From an uncultured SAR86 cluster bacterium (GTDB lineage Bacteria > Pseudomonadota > Gammaproteobacteria > Magnimaribacterales > Magnimaribacteraceae), in assembly GCA_902574355.1 (NCBI GenBank), contig CACGNN010000005.1:1-64000 (forward strand): 64,000 bases of DNA. Direction: 5' to 3'. Of this stretch, positions 25,344 through 37,598 are shown piece by piece (position 1 is the stretch's first letter; every line of letters begins with the position of its first letter). The notes beneath the pieces were generated by a model. The model did not search any database and was not told the origin of the DNA. It saw nothing but the letters and a program-made list of their open reading frames with translations. A program made the position numbers and the translations under genes.

Positions 25344-25655
25344 ATGTTTGCCGTAATAGAATGCGGAGGAAAGCAACACACAGTTTCAGAGGGCGAAAGC
25401 CTTAAGGTAGAACTTTTATCTGCTGAAGAAGGTTCGACTATTGAATTTGATAAAGTCCTCATGATATCTGATGGAAGTGAATCTAAGATTGGTAATCCTT
25501 ATGTTGATAATGCGAAAGTAACTGCTAAATTAGTCTCCAACGGTAAACATGACAAAATTCGTGTTTTTAAGATGAAGAGAAGACAAAACTATAGAAGAAC
25601 CTATGGTCATAGACAAAATTTTAGTGAAATTCATATAGAGTCTATTAGTTCATAA
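25344..25655 (+). CDS. rplU: 50S ribosomal protein L21
   Basis: MFAVIECGGKQHTVSEGESLKVELL. Confidence 0.99.
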   Translation: MFAVIECGGKQHTVSEGESLKVELLSAEEGSTIEFDKVLMISDGSESKIGNPYVDNAKVTAKLVSNGKHDKIRVFKMKRRQNYRRTYGHRQNFSEIHIESISS

Positions 25656-25668
25656 TTAAGAGAGTAAG

Positions 25669-28082
<2,414 letters not shown>

Positions 28083-28086
<4 letters not shown>

Positions 28087-28343
28087 AGGGCTTTAACTTT
28101 TTTTGATAATCTAGATTTTGTTCTAGAAGCTTTGTTCTTTGTGATCACTTTTTTACCAGCCATAGAATCAAGTGTCTTTTCTGCTCCAGCCAATGCACTT
28201 TTTGCCGCTTCTTTGTCATTTTCTTCTATAGCGTTTAGAACAGACTTCACTGCTGTTCTGGTAGATGCTCTTTGAGAGCTTTTAAGAGCATTTCTTTTTA
28301 CATTTTGCCTTGCTCTTTTTATTGCTGATTTAATATTTGCCAT
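28083..28343 (-). CDS. rpsT: 30S ribosomal protein S20
   Basis: MANIKSAIKRARQNVKRNALKSSQRASTRTAVKSV. Confidence 0.98.
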
Positions 28344-28371
28344 AAATCTTGTATATCACTGAGAGGCGCGC

Positions 28372-28400
28372 ATAATGCATTCTGAAGAGCAAAGTGTCAA
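28372..28400 (-). promoter_or_regulatory. sigma-70-type promoter for rpsT
   Basis: Minus strand TTGACA (28400-28395), 17-nt spacer, CATTAT (28377-28372). Confidence 0.6.
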
Positions 28401-28415
28401 GTAACAATATCTGAT

Positions 28416-29411
28416 ATGTCTAATAAGTATTTAATTGTAATACTACGATTTCATGGCGATGTTCTGCTTACTAAGCCCATGATTGATAACATCAAGCTCA
28501 ATGATCCTGATGGCGAAATAGATCTTCTTGTATATAAGGGTACTGCCTCTATTTTAGAGCAAGAAAGAAATATTGCGGAAATTATAGAAATAGATAATGC
28601 CTCTAAAGAAAATTTCTTTTCTAGGATAAAGAAAGAGATCAAGCTGTGGGCTAAAGTTAGATCAAAAAAATACAAATATGCTTTCTTTTTAACTACGCAA
28701 TGGAGAGTGGTTCCTATTAGTTGGGCTGTAGGTAAAGCTATGAAAGCAGCGGTAGATGATAAAAAAAGAAGAAAAAAACTATGGACCAAATCTTTTTCAA
28801 CAATTTTTCCTGAAGCTTTAGAGAATCATATTGTTCAAAGAAATCTCTTAGCTTTGGAGAGTTTAGGATTACAGGTCTTTAAAGAGGATTTAGTTCTAGA
28901 TCCAACTCATTTAGAAATAGAATATAAAGCGCTGTCCGACAGTTTTCCGTATCTTAATCAAGACAACTTTTATTGTGTTATTCATCCTACGTCAAGACGA
29001 GAAAAAAAATTGTGGGATAAAGAAAAATTTGCAGAGCTAATTAATCTATTAGTTAAAAAAAACTTTTCAGTTGTTATAACTTCTGGCCCGGATCAAGAAG
29101 AGATGAATTATGTGAGCGAAATATTAGAGAGTACTGATAAGGTTGAGAAGAAAGTATTTAATCTTGCTGGCAAAACAAGCCTCTTAGGTTTAGCTGCTCT
29201 CATTAAAGGCGCTAAATTTTTTATTGGCTTAGATTCTGTGGCATCTCACATAGCTGCTTCAGTGAATAAAGAGTCTATTACTTTATTTGGACCAAGTAAT
29301 CCAATTAATTGGAAGCCTTGGTCTGATAAAGCTAAGATTATCGTACGAGATGATATGAAGAGCATCGAAGTTGAAGATGTGAAGAGTCTTGTAGAGGAAA
29401 TATACCCTTAA
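28416..29411 (+). CDS. Glycosyltransferase family 9 (heptosyltransferase, WaaQ/RfaQ-like)
   Basis: YLIVILRFHGDVLLTKPMIDNIK N-terminus and GLDSVASHIAASVNKESITLFGPSNPINWKPW C-terminal GT9 pattern. Confidence 0.85.
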   Translation: MSNKYLIVILRFHGDVLLTKPMIDNIKLNDPDGEIDLLVYKGTASILEQERNIAEIIEIDNASKENFFSRIKKEIKLWAKVRSKKYKYAFFLTTQWRVVPISWAVGKAMKAAVDDKKRRKKLWTKSFSTIFPEALENHIVQRNLLALESLGLQVFKEDLVLDPTHLEIEYKALSDSFPYLNQDNFYCVIHPTSRREKKLWDKEKFAELINLLVKKNFSVVITSGPDQEEMNYVSEILESTDKVEKKVFNLAGKTSLLGLAALIKGAKFFIGLDSVASHIAASVNKESITLFGPSNPINWKPWSDKAKIIVRDDMKSIEVEDVKSLVEEIYP

Positions 29412-29426
29412 TCAGAGGAGAGAAGG

Positions 29427-30299
29427 ATGAAAAGAGAACTGAAAACATTAATGGATGGCCTGACCTTCGGTGAAGGTCCAAGGTGGTATGCCAACAAATT
29501 TTATTTCTCTGATTTTTATAGTCACAAGGTCTATTCTTTAGATCTAAAAGGAAATTATGAAGTAATAGTTGAAGTTCCTAATCAACCTTCAGGACTGGGC
29601 TGGATGCCAGATGGCACAATGCTAATTGTTTCAATGAGAGACAGGAAGTTACTTAGTTTCAAAGATGACAGCTTAAAAGAGGAAGCTGACCTATCTGAAT
29701 TTGCAGGTTTTCATTGCAATGACATGGTTGTGGATCATTCTGGCAATGCATATATCGGAAATTTCGGATTTAATACTTACGCAGGAGAAGAAATAAAGCC
29801 TACGAATTTGATACTTGTGAAACCGGGTGAAGATCCAGTTATAGCGGCAGATGACTTACTTTTTCCAAATGGTACGGTCATTACTTCTGATAATAAAACT
29901 CTGATAGTAGGTGAGACTTACGCGGCCAGATTAACTGCTTTCGACAAGGCAGATGATGGTAGCCTAACTAATCGCAGAATTTGGGCAGATCTAAAGGAAA
30001 ATGCAGAAGAGGGGTTAGTGCCATTACCCGATGGAATGTGTTTAGATGAGGAGGGAGCAATATGGGTAGCCTCCCCATCGACTGCAGAAGTCATTAGAGT
30101 ACACGAGGGAGGTATGATCTCTGAAAGAATTCCTGTTGAAACCAATGCATTTGCTTGCATGCTTGGAGGAGAGGATGGAAAAACGTTGTTCATTTGCACC
30201 TCAAATGGTTCAGGTGTAGATCCCGATGCTGCACTTAGAGAAAAATCTGGAAAGATAGAAATTGTAAAGGTAGATGTGCCTGGAGTAGGAAGACCTTAA
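29427..30299 (+). CDS. SMP-30/gluconolactonase/LRE-like beta-propeller protein
   Basis: LTFGEGPRWYANKFYFSDFYSHKVYSLD; PDGMCLDEEGAIWVASP. Confidence 0.85.
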   Translation: MKRELKTLMDGLTFGEGPRWYANKFYFSDFYSHKVYSLDLKGNYEVIVEVPNQPSGLGWMPDGTMLIVSMRDRKLLSFKDDSLKEEADLSEFAGFHCNDMVVDHSGNAYIGNFGFNTYAGEEIKPTNLILVKPGEDPVIAADDLLFPNGTVITSDNKTLIVGETYAARLTAFDKADDGSLTNRRIWADLKENAEEGLVPLPDGMCLDEEGAIWVASPSTAEVIRVHEGGMISERIPVETNAFACMLGGEDGKTLFICTSNGSGVDPDAALREKSGKIEIVKVDVPGVGRP

Positions 30300-31378
30300 A
30301 GCAGCCCTAATTTCACATAAGAATTACCAGTATCTTTCAGTGTATCTTCAATGGAATAAGTCGATAGACCTAAGTCTTTTATAGCTTTTGTACAATAAGA
30401 TCTAGGTGAATCATAGGTATCCTTCATCGGTTTGCCATTATTCATTTTTTCACCACCAATATGTTCAATATCAGGAAATAATTCTTTTAGTTTTGCTTGT
30501 AGTTGCCAGGTAAACTTTTCACCTGATCTGTCTGTTGCTGATAGTATGTATCTAGATCCATTTTTGGCAATATTACTTTCAGCGGCCAGTCTATGTGCTT
30601 TGGCAACATCTCTTACATCTACCATGTTCCATAGCATTCTATCTCCACGTACTTGCTTGCCATCCCAAAGTCCAAAATTATTTCCTTTTAATAATTGCCA
30701 AATAAAAAATTGCCAACTAAAGAACTGGTTATGATTTTCCGTCATTAATGGCCCTATGACATGTAAGGGATTAATGGATATGGCCTCAAAATTTCCATCA
30801 TCTTCAGCCATTTTATATATCATCTTCTCTGTATTAGCTTTAGCCATTGCATAGGCGATATCTCTATTTTTAGATATATTTTCTTCAGTCCAAGCACCTT
30901 TATAGGCCTCAACATTATCTCCGCACCAATCCTCTTCTGCAAATACATAACCCTCAGGTCTAGGATGGGCTACAGCAGCAAAAGAACTTGTAAATACAAA
31001 ACGCTTAACACTGCCAGCTTTTTTAACTGATTCAACTAGATGTTCATTTTCTGTGAAGCAACCGTCGTACACTTCTTGAGGTGTTTCTCTATTAAAGCCT
31101 ACTGTTGCACCTGCATGAATAACTGAAATACAGCCTGAAAAAGCATCATCATAACTTCCTTTCTCAAAGAGGTCTCCTTCAAACAATTGAACACCACAAT
31201 TATGGGCATCATTGCCTAACTTAATTAAATGATCTACCTTTTTACCATTATTAGAGTCTCTCACGCAGGCATGCACTTCATAACCTTGACCTAATAAGTC
31301 TTCTACTATCCTGGACCCGATGTAACCGCTAGCACCTGTAACTGCTACAGGACCATTTTTTTTATCAATTTCAGACAT
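30296..31378 (-). CDS. NAD(P)-dependent epimerase/dehydratase (extended SDR, dihydroflavonol-4-reductase-like)
   Basis: VTGASGYIGSRIVEDLL Rossmann motif; catalytic-type YAMAK; INPLHVIGP. Confidence 0.85.
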   Translation of the reverse strand: MSEIDKKNGPVAVTGASGYIGSRIVEDLLGQGYEVHACVRDSNNGKKVDHLIKLGNDAHNCGVQLFEGDLFEKGSYDDAFSGCISVIHAGATVGFNRETPQEVYDGCFTENEHLVESVKKAGSVKRFVFTSSFAAVAHPRPEGYVFAEEDWCGDNVEAYKGAWTEENISKNRDIAYAMAKANTEKMIYKMAEDDGNFEAISINPLHVIGPLMTENHNQFFSWQFFIWQLLKGNNFGLWDGKQVRGDRMLWNMVDVRDVAKAHRLAAESNIAKNGSRYILSATDRSGEKFTWQLQAKLKELFPDIEHIGGEKMNNGKPMKDTYDSPRSYCTKAIKDLGLSTYSIEDTLKDTGNSYVKLGLL

Positions 31379-31411
31379 TCAACACCTCTATGGATAGATG
31401 GTATCACTTTT

Positions 31412-31766
31412 TGGTGGAGGCGGCGGGAATTGAACCCGCGTCCACTAGTACTCTGCCACAAGATCTACATGTTTAGTTTTATCTATTAATTTAATCTTTA
31501 GACACCCGATAAACAGGGATTAAAAGACGATCTCAATTTATTCTTAAGAAATTACTAATGAGAAGAGCAACTTCAGCATCTCGTGAAATCGTCTGTCTCT
31601 GGAGGCGCACGAGCACGTTACCAAGGACAGCTAGCCAATTAAGCGGCTAGAGCGTAGTCTGCGTTTTCGCCAACTAACAAGTTTGAAATAATTTTTTAAC
31701 GAGAATTATTTCCTTCTCGACATGCACTTGAGGTTTTATATCTACTGTCGAAGCCAGTTCGCCCCC
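31412..31766 (-). ncRNA. ssrA: Transfer-messenger RNA (tmRNA)
   Basis: Minus strand 5' GGGGGCGAACTGGCTTCGACAG ... 3' GACGCGGGTTCAATTCCCGCCGCCTCCACCA; 7-bp acceptor stem GGGGGCG/CGCCTCC, T-arm GGTTCAATTCC, encoded CCA; adjacent to smpB on the same strand. Confidence 0.97.
31639..31671 (-). other. tmRNA proteolysis-tag reading frame (GENADYALAA*)
   Basis: Minus strand GGC GAA AAC GCA GAC TAC GCT CTA GCC GCT TAA, preceded by TTAGTT; ends in the usual YALAA-stop. Confidence 0.85.
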
Positions 31767-31780
31767 AAAAAAGCTGCGTG

Positions 31781-31786
31781 ATTATA
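31781..31786 (-). promoter_or_regulatory. Candidate -10 box of ssrA promoter
   Basis: Minus strand TATAAT 14 nt before the mature tmRNA 5' end; no strong -35. Confidence 0.45.
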
Positions 31787-31806
31787 CCTTTCCTGAAGAA
31801 ACTTAA

Positions 31807-32280
31807 CTAATTTTTGTTTCTTTCTCTTAATTCTTGAGCTTTTTGACGTTCCCAATCTCTCGATTTAATAGTATTTCTTTTATCCTGGGATTTCTTACCT
31901 ATTGCAAGTGCAATTTCACATTTTATGAGACCATTTTTCCAATATAGTTTGGTTGGTATACAAGTATTTCCTTTCTGAGAGGTAGATTTGATGATTTCAT
32001 TTAATTCCTTTCTATTCAGAAGAAGTTTTCGTGATCTAGTCGGATCCATCTCCTGATTACTATTCTTTAAAGGATCAATATAACTTCCTATTAAATAAGC
32101 TTCGCTATCCTTAAGAAGAGTGTAAGCTTCTGCAATTTGAGCATTATTCTCTCTTATACTTTTTGTTTCCCAGCCTAAGAGAGATAAGCCAGCTTCAAAC
32201 TTTTTAGAAATCTCAAAGTCAAATCTTGCTTTTCTATTTTCAGAAATTGTATTTCCACTTTTTTTATTTTTTTTTGCCAC
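31807..32280 (-). CDS. smpB: SsrA-binding protein
   Basis: RKARFDFEISKKFEAGLSLLGWETKSIRENNAQIAEAY. Confidence 0.98.
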   Translation of the reverse strand: MAKKNKKSGNTISENRKARFDFEISKKFEAGLSLLGWETKSIRENNAQIAEAYTLLKDSEAYLIGSYIDPLKNSNQEMDPTRSRKLLLNRKELNEIIKSTSQKGNTCIPTKLYWKNGLIKCEIALAIGKKSQDKRNTIKSRDWERQKAQELRERNKN

Positions 32281-32318
32281 AGTCCGAATCTCAACTTTGT
32301 TATAAAATTGTATCAGAC

Positions 32319-32807
32319 ATGAAAGATCATGATGTTTTATTTAGGTCAATCCAAGGAATTGCATATATTTCTGTTGGGCCACTAATATTGCTAACTGCTT
32401 CTCTATGGTTTACTGAAGACGAAAGTGCATACATTTTAGCTCATTTAGCTCAAATCTATTTTTCTGTTCTTATGTTCTTTCTTTGTGGAAGTATATGGTC
32501 ATTTCGTGACTATGATAATAATCACTATAAGAGCAGGATTATTATTATTTCTTTGATACCTTTAGCTGTAGCAGTCATAGGAGCTTTTTTTTCAATTTTT
32601 ATGAATCCTGCATGGGGAATTCTTTTGATACTAGTCTCTACTTTTACTACAAGACATTTAAAAATTATAAATTCGATGATCTCTTTATTTGATGATTCTT
32701 ATAACAATTTATTCGATAAAATAAGCATTATCTTGTGTATTTGTCTTGTGTTAATCTTTACCTACTGGGTTAATCCTTATACTTATCCGCTGGAAATCTA
32801 TAATTAA
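32319..32807 (+). CDS. Small multi-TM membrane protein, possibly DUF3429-like
   Basis: ORF with about five hydrophobic segments; start re-assigned to ATG 32319 (MKDHDVLFRSIQ) to avoid overlap with smpB. Family assignment is weak. Confidence 0.6.
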   Translation: MKDHDVLFRSIQGIAYISVGPLILLTASLWFTEDESAYILAHLAQIYFSVLMFFLCGSIWSFRDYDNNHYKSRIIIISLIPLAVAVIGAFFSIFMNPAWGILLILVSTFTTRHLKIINSMISLFDDSYNNLFDKISIILCICLVLIFTYWVNPYTYPLEIYN

Positions 32808-32808
32808 T

Positions 32809-34152
32809 ATGTCACAAGAAAGAAAGTCTATCCATGGAACATGGTCTAGCCGTTGGACATTCATATTAGCCGCAACAGGTTCAGCAGTTGGTTTAGGAAA
32901 TATCTGGAAATTTCCTTACATGGCAGGAGATAATGGGGGAGGCGCTTTTGTATTGGTATATTTGGCCTGTATAGCAATTATTGGGCTACCGATAATGTTA
33001 GGTGAGATTATGATTGGTAGGAGAGGGAGAAGTAGTCCTGCTAATACAATGAAAGCTTTAGCTTTGGAGGCAAATACCAACAGTGCATGGACTTTACTAG
33101 GTGCAACTGGTGCTTTAGCAGGATTATTAATTTTATCGTTTTACAGTGTTGCCGCAGGCTGGGCACTTTCTTATGTTTTTAATGGATTTCAAAACGTAAC
33201 TCCTGAGAGTTCTTCGCAAAGTTTCAATACATTACTCGCCAGCCCCACTTCTTTAATTTTTTGGCATACACTCTTTTTATCAGTAACGGTATTTGTTGTT
33301 GCAAGAGGGATCTTAGATGGTCTCGAAAAATGGATAAATACTCTGATGCCTATGTTGTTCGTATTAGTTATACTTTTATGTCTATATGCAACCCAATCTG
33401 GAGCTTTTTTAGAGGGTTTAATTTACTTATTTCAGCCTGACTTTAGTAAAATTACTCCTGAAGTTATGCTTGAGGCATTGGGACAGGCTTTCTTTACTCT
33501 GAGTTTAGGTATGGGAGCTATTATGGCCTACGGAGCCTATATGCCGGCTAGTCAAAATATCGGTAAAACGGCAATATCTGTAGCTGCACTAGATACAGGA
33601 GTGGCCTTGTTGGCGGGTATAGCGATATTTCCAATTGTTTTTGCAAATGGTTTAGCCGCATCTGAGGGTCCAGGTCTCGTTTTTGTCACGTTACCCATAG
33701 CATTTAGTTCCATGCCCTTAGGAGTGTTCTTTGGCACCTTATTCTTTGTTTTATTAAGCATAGCCGCGTTAAGTTCATCAATCTCTCTGATTGAACCCGG
33801 TGTAGCTTGGTTGATTGAATCTCTTCAAATTAAAAGAATCACAGCGACTCTTTTGTTAGGATTTATAGCATGGTTTATAGGATTATTTAGCGCCTTATCT
33901 TTCAATTTACTCTCCGAATTTACTATTTTCGGAAAAAACTTTTTTGATGCCACAGACTTTTTAACTAATCAGATCATGCTCCCTTTAGGTGGAATATTCA
34001 TAGCTATTTTTGTTGGCTGGGTTATGAAAAAAGAGAATGTACTAGAAGAGCTTGATGTTGAAGAAAATTTAATTTTTAAATTTTGGTATTTCAGTATTCG
34101 CTATATTTCACCTGTGATGGTGGGTTGTGTCTTTCTTTACTTTTTTGTTTAA
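32809..34152 (+). CDS. Sodium-dependent transporter, NSS/SNF family
   Basis: WSSRWTFILAATGSAVGLGNIWKFPYMAGDNGGGAFVLVY signature. Confidence 0.95.
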   Translation: MSQERKSIHGTWSSRWTFILAATGSAVGLGNIWKFPYMAGDNGGGAFVLVYLACIAIIGLPIMLGEIMIGRRGRSSPANTMKALALEANTNSAWTLLGATGALAGLLILSFYSVAAGWALSYVFNGFQNVTPESSSQSFNTLLASPTSLIFWHTLFLSVTVFVVARGILDGLEKWINTLMPMLFVLVILLCLYATQSGAFLEGLIYLFQPDFSKITPEVMLEALGQAFFTLSLGMGAIMAYGAYMPASQNIGKTAISVAALDTGVALLAGIAIFPIVFANGLAASEGPGLVFVTLPIAFSSMPLGVFFGTLFFVLLSIAALSSSISLIEPGVAWLIESLQIKRITATLLLGFIAWFIGLFSALSFNLLSEFTIFGKNFFDATDFLTNQIMLPLGGIFIAIFVGWVMKKENVLEELDVEENLIFKFWYFSIRYISPVMVGCVFLYFFV

Positions 34153-34153
34153 T

Positions 34154-34483
34154 TTATTCGGGAATATCAATTTCCCCTTCCCATCTTAACAACTTATTAT
34201 CTTCGAAGAATAAAGTGATTTTTTGGTTGGTATATGTATTCTCACCTTGGGTTACTGATGTGAAGTAATCCCATCTATTAGGATAAAAAGTGTCGGATAT
34301 TAAAGGAGTACCCATAACGAATTTAACTTGAGATTCTGTCATTCCTATCTCTAGTTTATCTAACATTTCTTGATCAACTAAGTTGCCTTGGCTCACCACA
34401 ACTTGAAAAATTCTAGGTATGCTGCAATTTGTAAGAAAAACAGCAATTAGCAATAAAGTGATTACTTTCAATTTTGTGTTCAT
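34154..34483 (-). CDS. bamE: Outer-membrane assembly lipoprotein BamE (OmlA/SmpA)
   Basis: Lipobox LTNC; VSQGNLVDQEMLDKLEIGMTESQVKFVMGTPLISDTF; divergent from fur. Confidence 0.95.
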   Translation of the reverse strand: MNTKLKVITLLLIAVFLTNCSIPRIFQVVVSQGNLVDQEMLDKLEIGMTESQVKFVMGTPLISDTFYPNRWDYFTSVTQGENTYTNQKITLFFEDNKLLRWEGEIDIPE

Positions 34484-34558
34484 TAATTTTCTATAATGGG
34501 TTCTAGACCATTATAATGTTAACTATTAATTATTCTTAATTATTTAAAGGTACTCAAA

Positions 34559-34963
34559 TTGACAGATGATGCGGAATTAAAAAAAGCTGGTTTAAAAGTT
34601 ACTCTTCCGAGGTTGAGGATACTTGAGCTTCTAGAAGAAGATAAAGCACACCTAAGTGCAGAAGACATTTACAGAAAGCTTATTGATGCAGGTGAAGAAG
34701 TAGGCCTAGCAACCGTTTATAGAGTTCTAACTCAATTTGAGCAAGCCGGAATATGCATAAGACATAACTTTGAAGAAGGCCATGCAGTTTATGAACTAAC
34801 CCCGTCTGATCATCATGATCACATGGTTTGCCTCGATACCGGAGATGTAATTGAGTTCACAGATGATCTTATAGAAGAGAGGCAAAAGATACTAGCTACA
34901 GAGCATGGTTACGAAATCATAGATCATAGTATGGTTTTATATGTAAAACCTATCAAAAGATAA
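34559..34963 (+). CDS. fur: Ferric uptake regulator
   Basis: TTG start; LKVTLPRLRILELLEE...HHDHMVCLDTGDVIEF; Pseudomonas-like form lacking the second Cys of the CxxC. Confidence 0.95.
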   Translation: MTDDAELKKAGLKVTLPRLRILELLEEDKAHLSAEDIYRKLIDAGEEVGLATVYRVLTQFEQAGICIRHNFEEGHAVYELTPSDHHDHMVCLDTGDVIEFTDDLIEERQKILATEHGYEIIDHSMVLYVKPIKR

Positions 34964-34969
34964 AAATAC

Positions 34970-34998
34970 TTGAATAGGCTGCTTTAAACCCCATATAG
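34970..34998 (+). promoter_or_regulatory. sigma-32 (heat-shock) promoter upstream of grpE
   Basis: CTTGAAT (34970-34976), 13-nt spacer, CCCCATATA (34990-34998). Confidence 0.8.
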
Positions 34999-35005
34999 GG
35001 TTTGA

Positions 35006-35584
35006 ATGGAGAAAACATTGAACAAAGATACTAAAGAACAAAATCAAGAAAAAGAAGAAAAAATTACTGTAGAAGAAGATGTTTCTCTAGATATTGAAGA
35101 AAATGACTCAATTGAGGTGCCAGAAGAGATTTCTCAAGAAGAAATAATAAAAGATCTAGAAGATCAGCTTCTACGAGCAAAGGCAGAAGTTCAAAATGTG
35201 AGAAGAATAGCTGCACAGGAAGTAACGAAAGCAAGGTTATTTGGGGTAGAGTCATTAGCTAAAGATTTCTTATCTGTTGCAGATAATTTAGAACGAGCGA
35301 TAGAATCATGTGGCGAAGAAGAACAATTCCTGTCTATAAAAGAAGGTCTTGAATTGACACTTAAGAGTCTAGAAGGCTCTTTAAATTCATCAAGTATTGA
35401 GGTTATTGATACAAGCAGCAAAAATTTTGATCCTGAAAAACATGAAGCAATTTCATTAATAGAAGACGATTCCCTCGATACAAATACGATTATTGATGTT
35501 GTGCAAAAGGGCTACACAATAATGGATAGAACACTCAGGCCCGCAAAAGTTGTAGTTTCAAAGAAATCTCAAGAAAAATCATAA
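35006..35584 (+). CDS. grpE: Nucleotide exchange factor GrpE
   Basis: Acidic N-terminus; LLRAKAEVQNVRRIAAQEVTKA; followed by dnaK-dnaJ. Confidence 0.97.
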   Translation: MEKTLNKDTKEQNQEKEEKITVEEDVSLDIEENDSIEVPEEISQEEIIKDLEDQLLRAKAEVQNVRRIAAQEVTKARLFGVESLAKDFLSVADNLERAIESCGEEEQFLSIKEGLELTLKSLEGSLNSSSIEVIDTSSKNFDPEKHEAISLIEDDSLDTNTIIDVVQKGYTIMDRTLRPAKVVVSKKSQEKS

Positions 35585-35589
35585 AAAAA

Positions 35590-35618
35590 CTTGAAATAGT
35601 ATGCATAAGCCCCAACTT
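35590..35618 (+). promoter_or_regulatory. sigma-32 (heat-shock) promoter upstream of dnaK
   Basis: CTTGAAA (35590-35596), 13-nt spacer, CCCCAACTT (35610-35618). Confidence 0.85.
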
Positions 35619-35648
35619 ATGTAATAGAACTTAATTGGAGCGAAAAAA

Positions 35649-37568
35649 ATGGCTAAAGTAATTGGTATAGACTTAGGAACAACAAATTCATGTGTTTCGG
35701 TCATGGAAGGGGATCAAGCTAAGGTAATAGAAAATTCTGAAGGTAAAAGAACTACTCCTTCTGTAGTTGCCTATGGGGATGAAATAAAGGTTGGCGATTC
35801 AGCTAAAAACCAGGCTGTCACTAATGCAGAAAATACTTTATATGCCATAAAGCGTCTTATCGGTAGAAAACACGATGATGACGTTGTAAAAAAAGACAGT
35901 GATATGGTGCCATACAAAATTCTTGCTGCAGATAATGGAGATGCTTGGGTTGAGGCCGAAGGAAAAAAATTAGCCCCACAACAAGTTTCTGCTGAGATCT
36001 TAAAGAAAATGAAAAAGACTGCTGAGGATTATCTTGGGCAAGAAATTAAGGAGGCAGTTATAACAGTACCCGCTTACTTTAATGACTCACAAAGACAAGC
36101 AACGAAAGATGCTGGAAAAATAGCTGGATTAGAAGTTAAAAGGATTATAAACGAACCAACAGCAGCTGCTCTGGCTTATGGATTGGATAAAGGTAAAGGA
36201 GATCAAAAGATTGCTGTGTATGACTTAGGTGGCGGAACATTTGATGTTTCTATCATAGAAATCGCAGAAATTGATGGAGAACATCAATTCGAAGTTCTAT
36301 CAACCAATGGTGATACTTTTCTTGGAGGTGAAGATTTTGATATTACCCTAATCGAATACCTCGCAGAAGAATTTAAGAAGGAGTCTGGTTTAGACTTACA
36401 CAATGATTCGGCTGCCCTACAGAGGCTAAAAGAGGCTGCTGAGAAAGCTAAAATTGAGCTTTCAAGCAATCAACAGTCTGAAATTAACCTCCCTTACATA
36501 ACAGCTGATTCATCAGGTGCTAAGCATTTTGTGCATAAATTAACTAGAGCAAAATTAGAATCCCTAGTAGAAGGCTTAGTCGATAGAACCATACAACCTA
36601 CTGAGATAGCTCTTAAAGATGCTGGCCTAAAAGCTTCTGAAGTTGATGAAGTTATATTGGTCGGTGGACAAACAAGAATGCCTCTTGTACAAGAAAAAGT
36701 TAAAGCTTTCTTTGGAAAAGAAGCTAGAAAAGATGTTAACCCAGACGAAGCAGTATCTGTTGGTGCCGCTATTCAAGGTGCTGTCTTAGCTGGAGATGTT
36801 ACTGATGTACTGTTATTGGATGTAACTCCTCTGACTTTAGGAATTGAGACTATGGGAGGTGTAATGACACCTTTGATAGATAAAAATACGACGATCCCTA
36901 CAAATAAGTCACAGGTCTTTTCAACGGCTGAAGATAACCAAACTGCAGTCACTGTGCATGTGTTGCAAGGAGAAAGGAAGCAAGCCACTGAAAATAAAAC
37001 ACTCGGCCAATTTAATCTAACAGATATACCCGCATCTCCAAGAGGAATGCCTCAAATAGAAGTATCCTTTGATCTAGATGCCAACGGAATACTCAATGTA
37101 TCAGCTAAAGACAAAGCTACTGGAAAAGAACAGTCTATAGAGATTAAAGCTTCAAGTGGCTTATCAGATGAAGAAATAGAGCAAATGGTGAAAGATGCAG
37201 AAGCACACGCTGAAGATGACAAAAAGTTTGAAGAGTTAGTTCAAGCTAAGAATTTAGGCGAAAATCTTGTTCATAGTTGCAAGAAAACTTTAGATGAGGC
37301 CAAAGATAAAGTTGAAGATAGTGAAAAGGAAGCTATTGAAAATGGAATTCAAGAACTCGAAGAGGCTCTAAAGGGTGAAGATAAAGAAGAAATAGACAAT
37401 AAAGTAAAAGCCCTTTCTGAAGCTTCTGCTCCTCTCGCACAAAGAATGTACGAAGAGGAAGCTAAGAGTAAAGAATCTCCGGAACAGGAAGTTCAAGATA
37501 CTGATTCAGATGTCGTAGATGCTGACTTTGAGGAAGTAACCGAAGAAAAAGAAAGTCAAAATTCTTAA
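35649..37568 (+). CDS. dnaK: Molecular chaperone DnaK
   Basis: [32 protein letters not shown]. Confidence 0.99.
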   Translation: MAKVIGIDLGTTNSCVSVMEGDQAKVIENSEGKRTTPSVVAYGDEIKVGDSAKNQAVTNAENTLYAIKRLIGRKHDDDVVKKDSDMVPYKILAADNGDAWVEAEGKKLAPQQVSAEILKKMKKTAEDYLGQEIKEAVITVPAYFNDSQRQATKDAGKIAGLEVKRIINEPTAAALAYGLDKGKGDQKIAVYDLGGGTFDVSIIEIAEIDGEHQFEVLSTNGDTFLGGEDFDITLIEYLAEEFKKESGLDLHNDSAALQRLKEAAEKAKIELSSNQQSEINLPYITADSSGAKHFVHKLTRAKLESLVEGLVDRTIQPTEIALKDAGLKASEVDEVILVGGQTRMPLVQEKVKAFFGKEARKDVNPDEAVSVGAAIQGAVLAGDVTDVLLLDVTPLTLGIETMGGVMTPLIDKNTTIPTNKSQVFSTAEDNQTAVTVHVLQGERKQATENKTLGQFNLTDIPASPRGMPQIEVSFDLDANGILNVSAKDKATGKEQSIEIKASSGLSDEEIEQMVKDAEAHAEDDKKFEELVQAKNLGENLVHSCKKTLDEAKDKVEDSEKEAIENGIQELEEALKGEDKEEIDNKVKALSEASAPLAQRMYEEEAKSKESPEQEVQDTDSDVVDADFEEVTEEKESQNS

Positions 37569-37598
37569 GCATTCCTCCAATTAGGCTGCACTAAACAG

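Noticed and set aside
31412-31460. tRNA-like 3' element (GGTTCAATTCCCGCC...CCA)
   Set aside because: It is the 3' end of the tmRNA, not a separate tRNA.
32226-32318. 5' part of ORF 32226..32807 as coding
   Set aside because: It overlaps smpB and reads as low-complexity F/Y; ATG 32319 is a more likely start.
34083-34268. ORF 34083..34268 + (61 aa)
   Set aside because: Overlaps the NSS transporter end and bamE antisense; no support.
34484-34558. Fur box between bamE and fur
   Set aside because: The gap is AT-rich but I could not find a convincing 19-bp Fur-box match.
34559-34963. Loss of the second Cys in the Fur CxxC (CLDTG) as a novelty
   Set aside because: As recalled, Pseudomonas Fur has the same kind of substitution, so this is expected.
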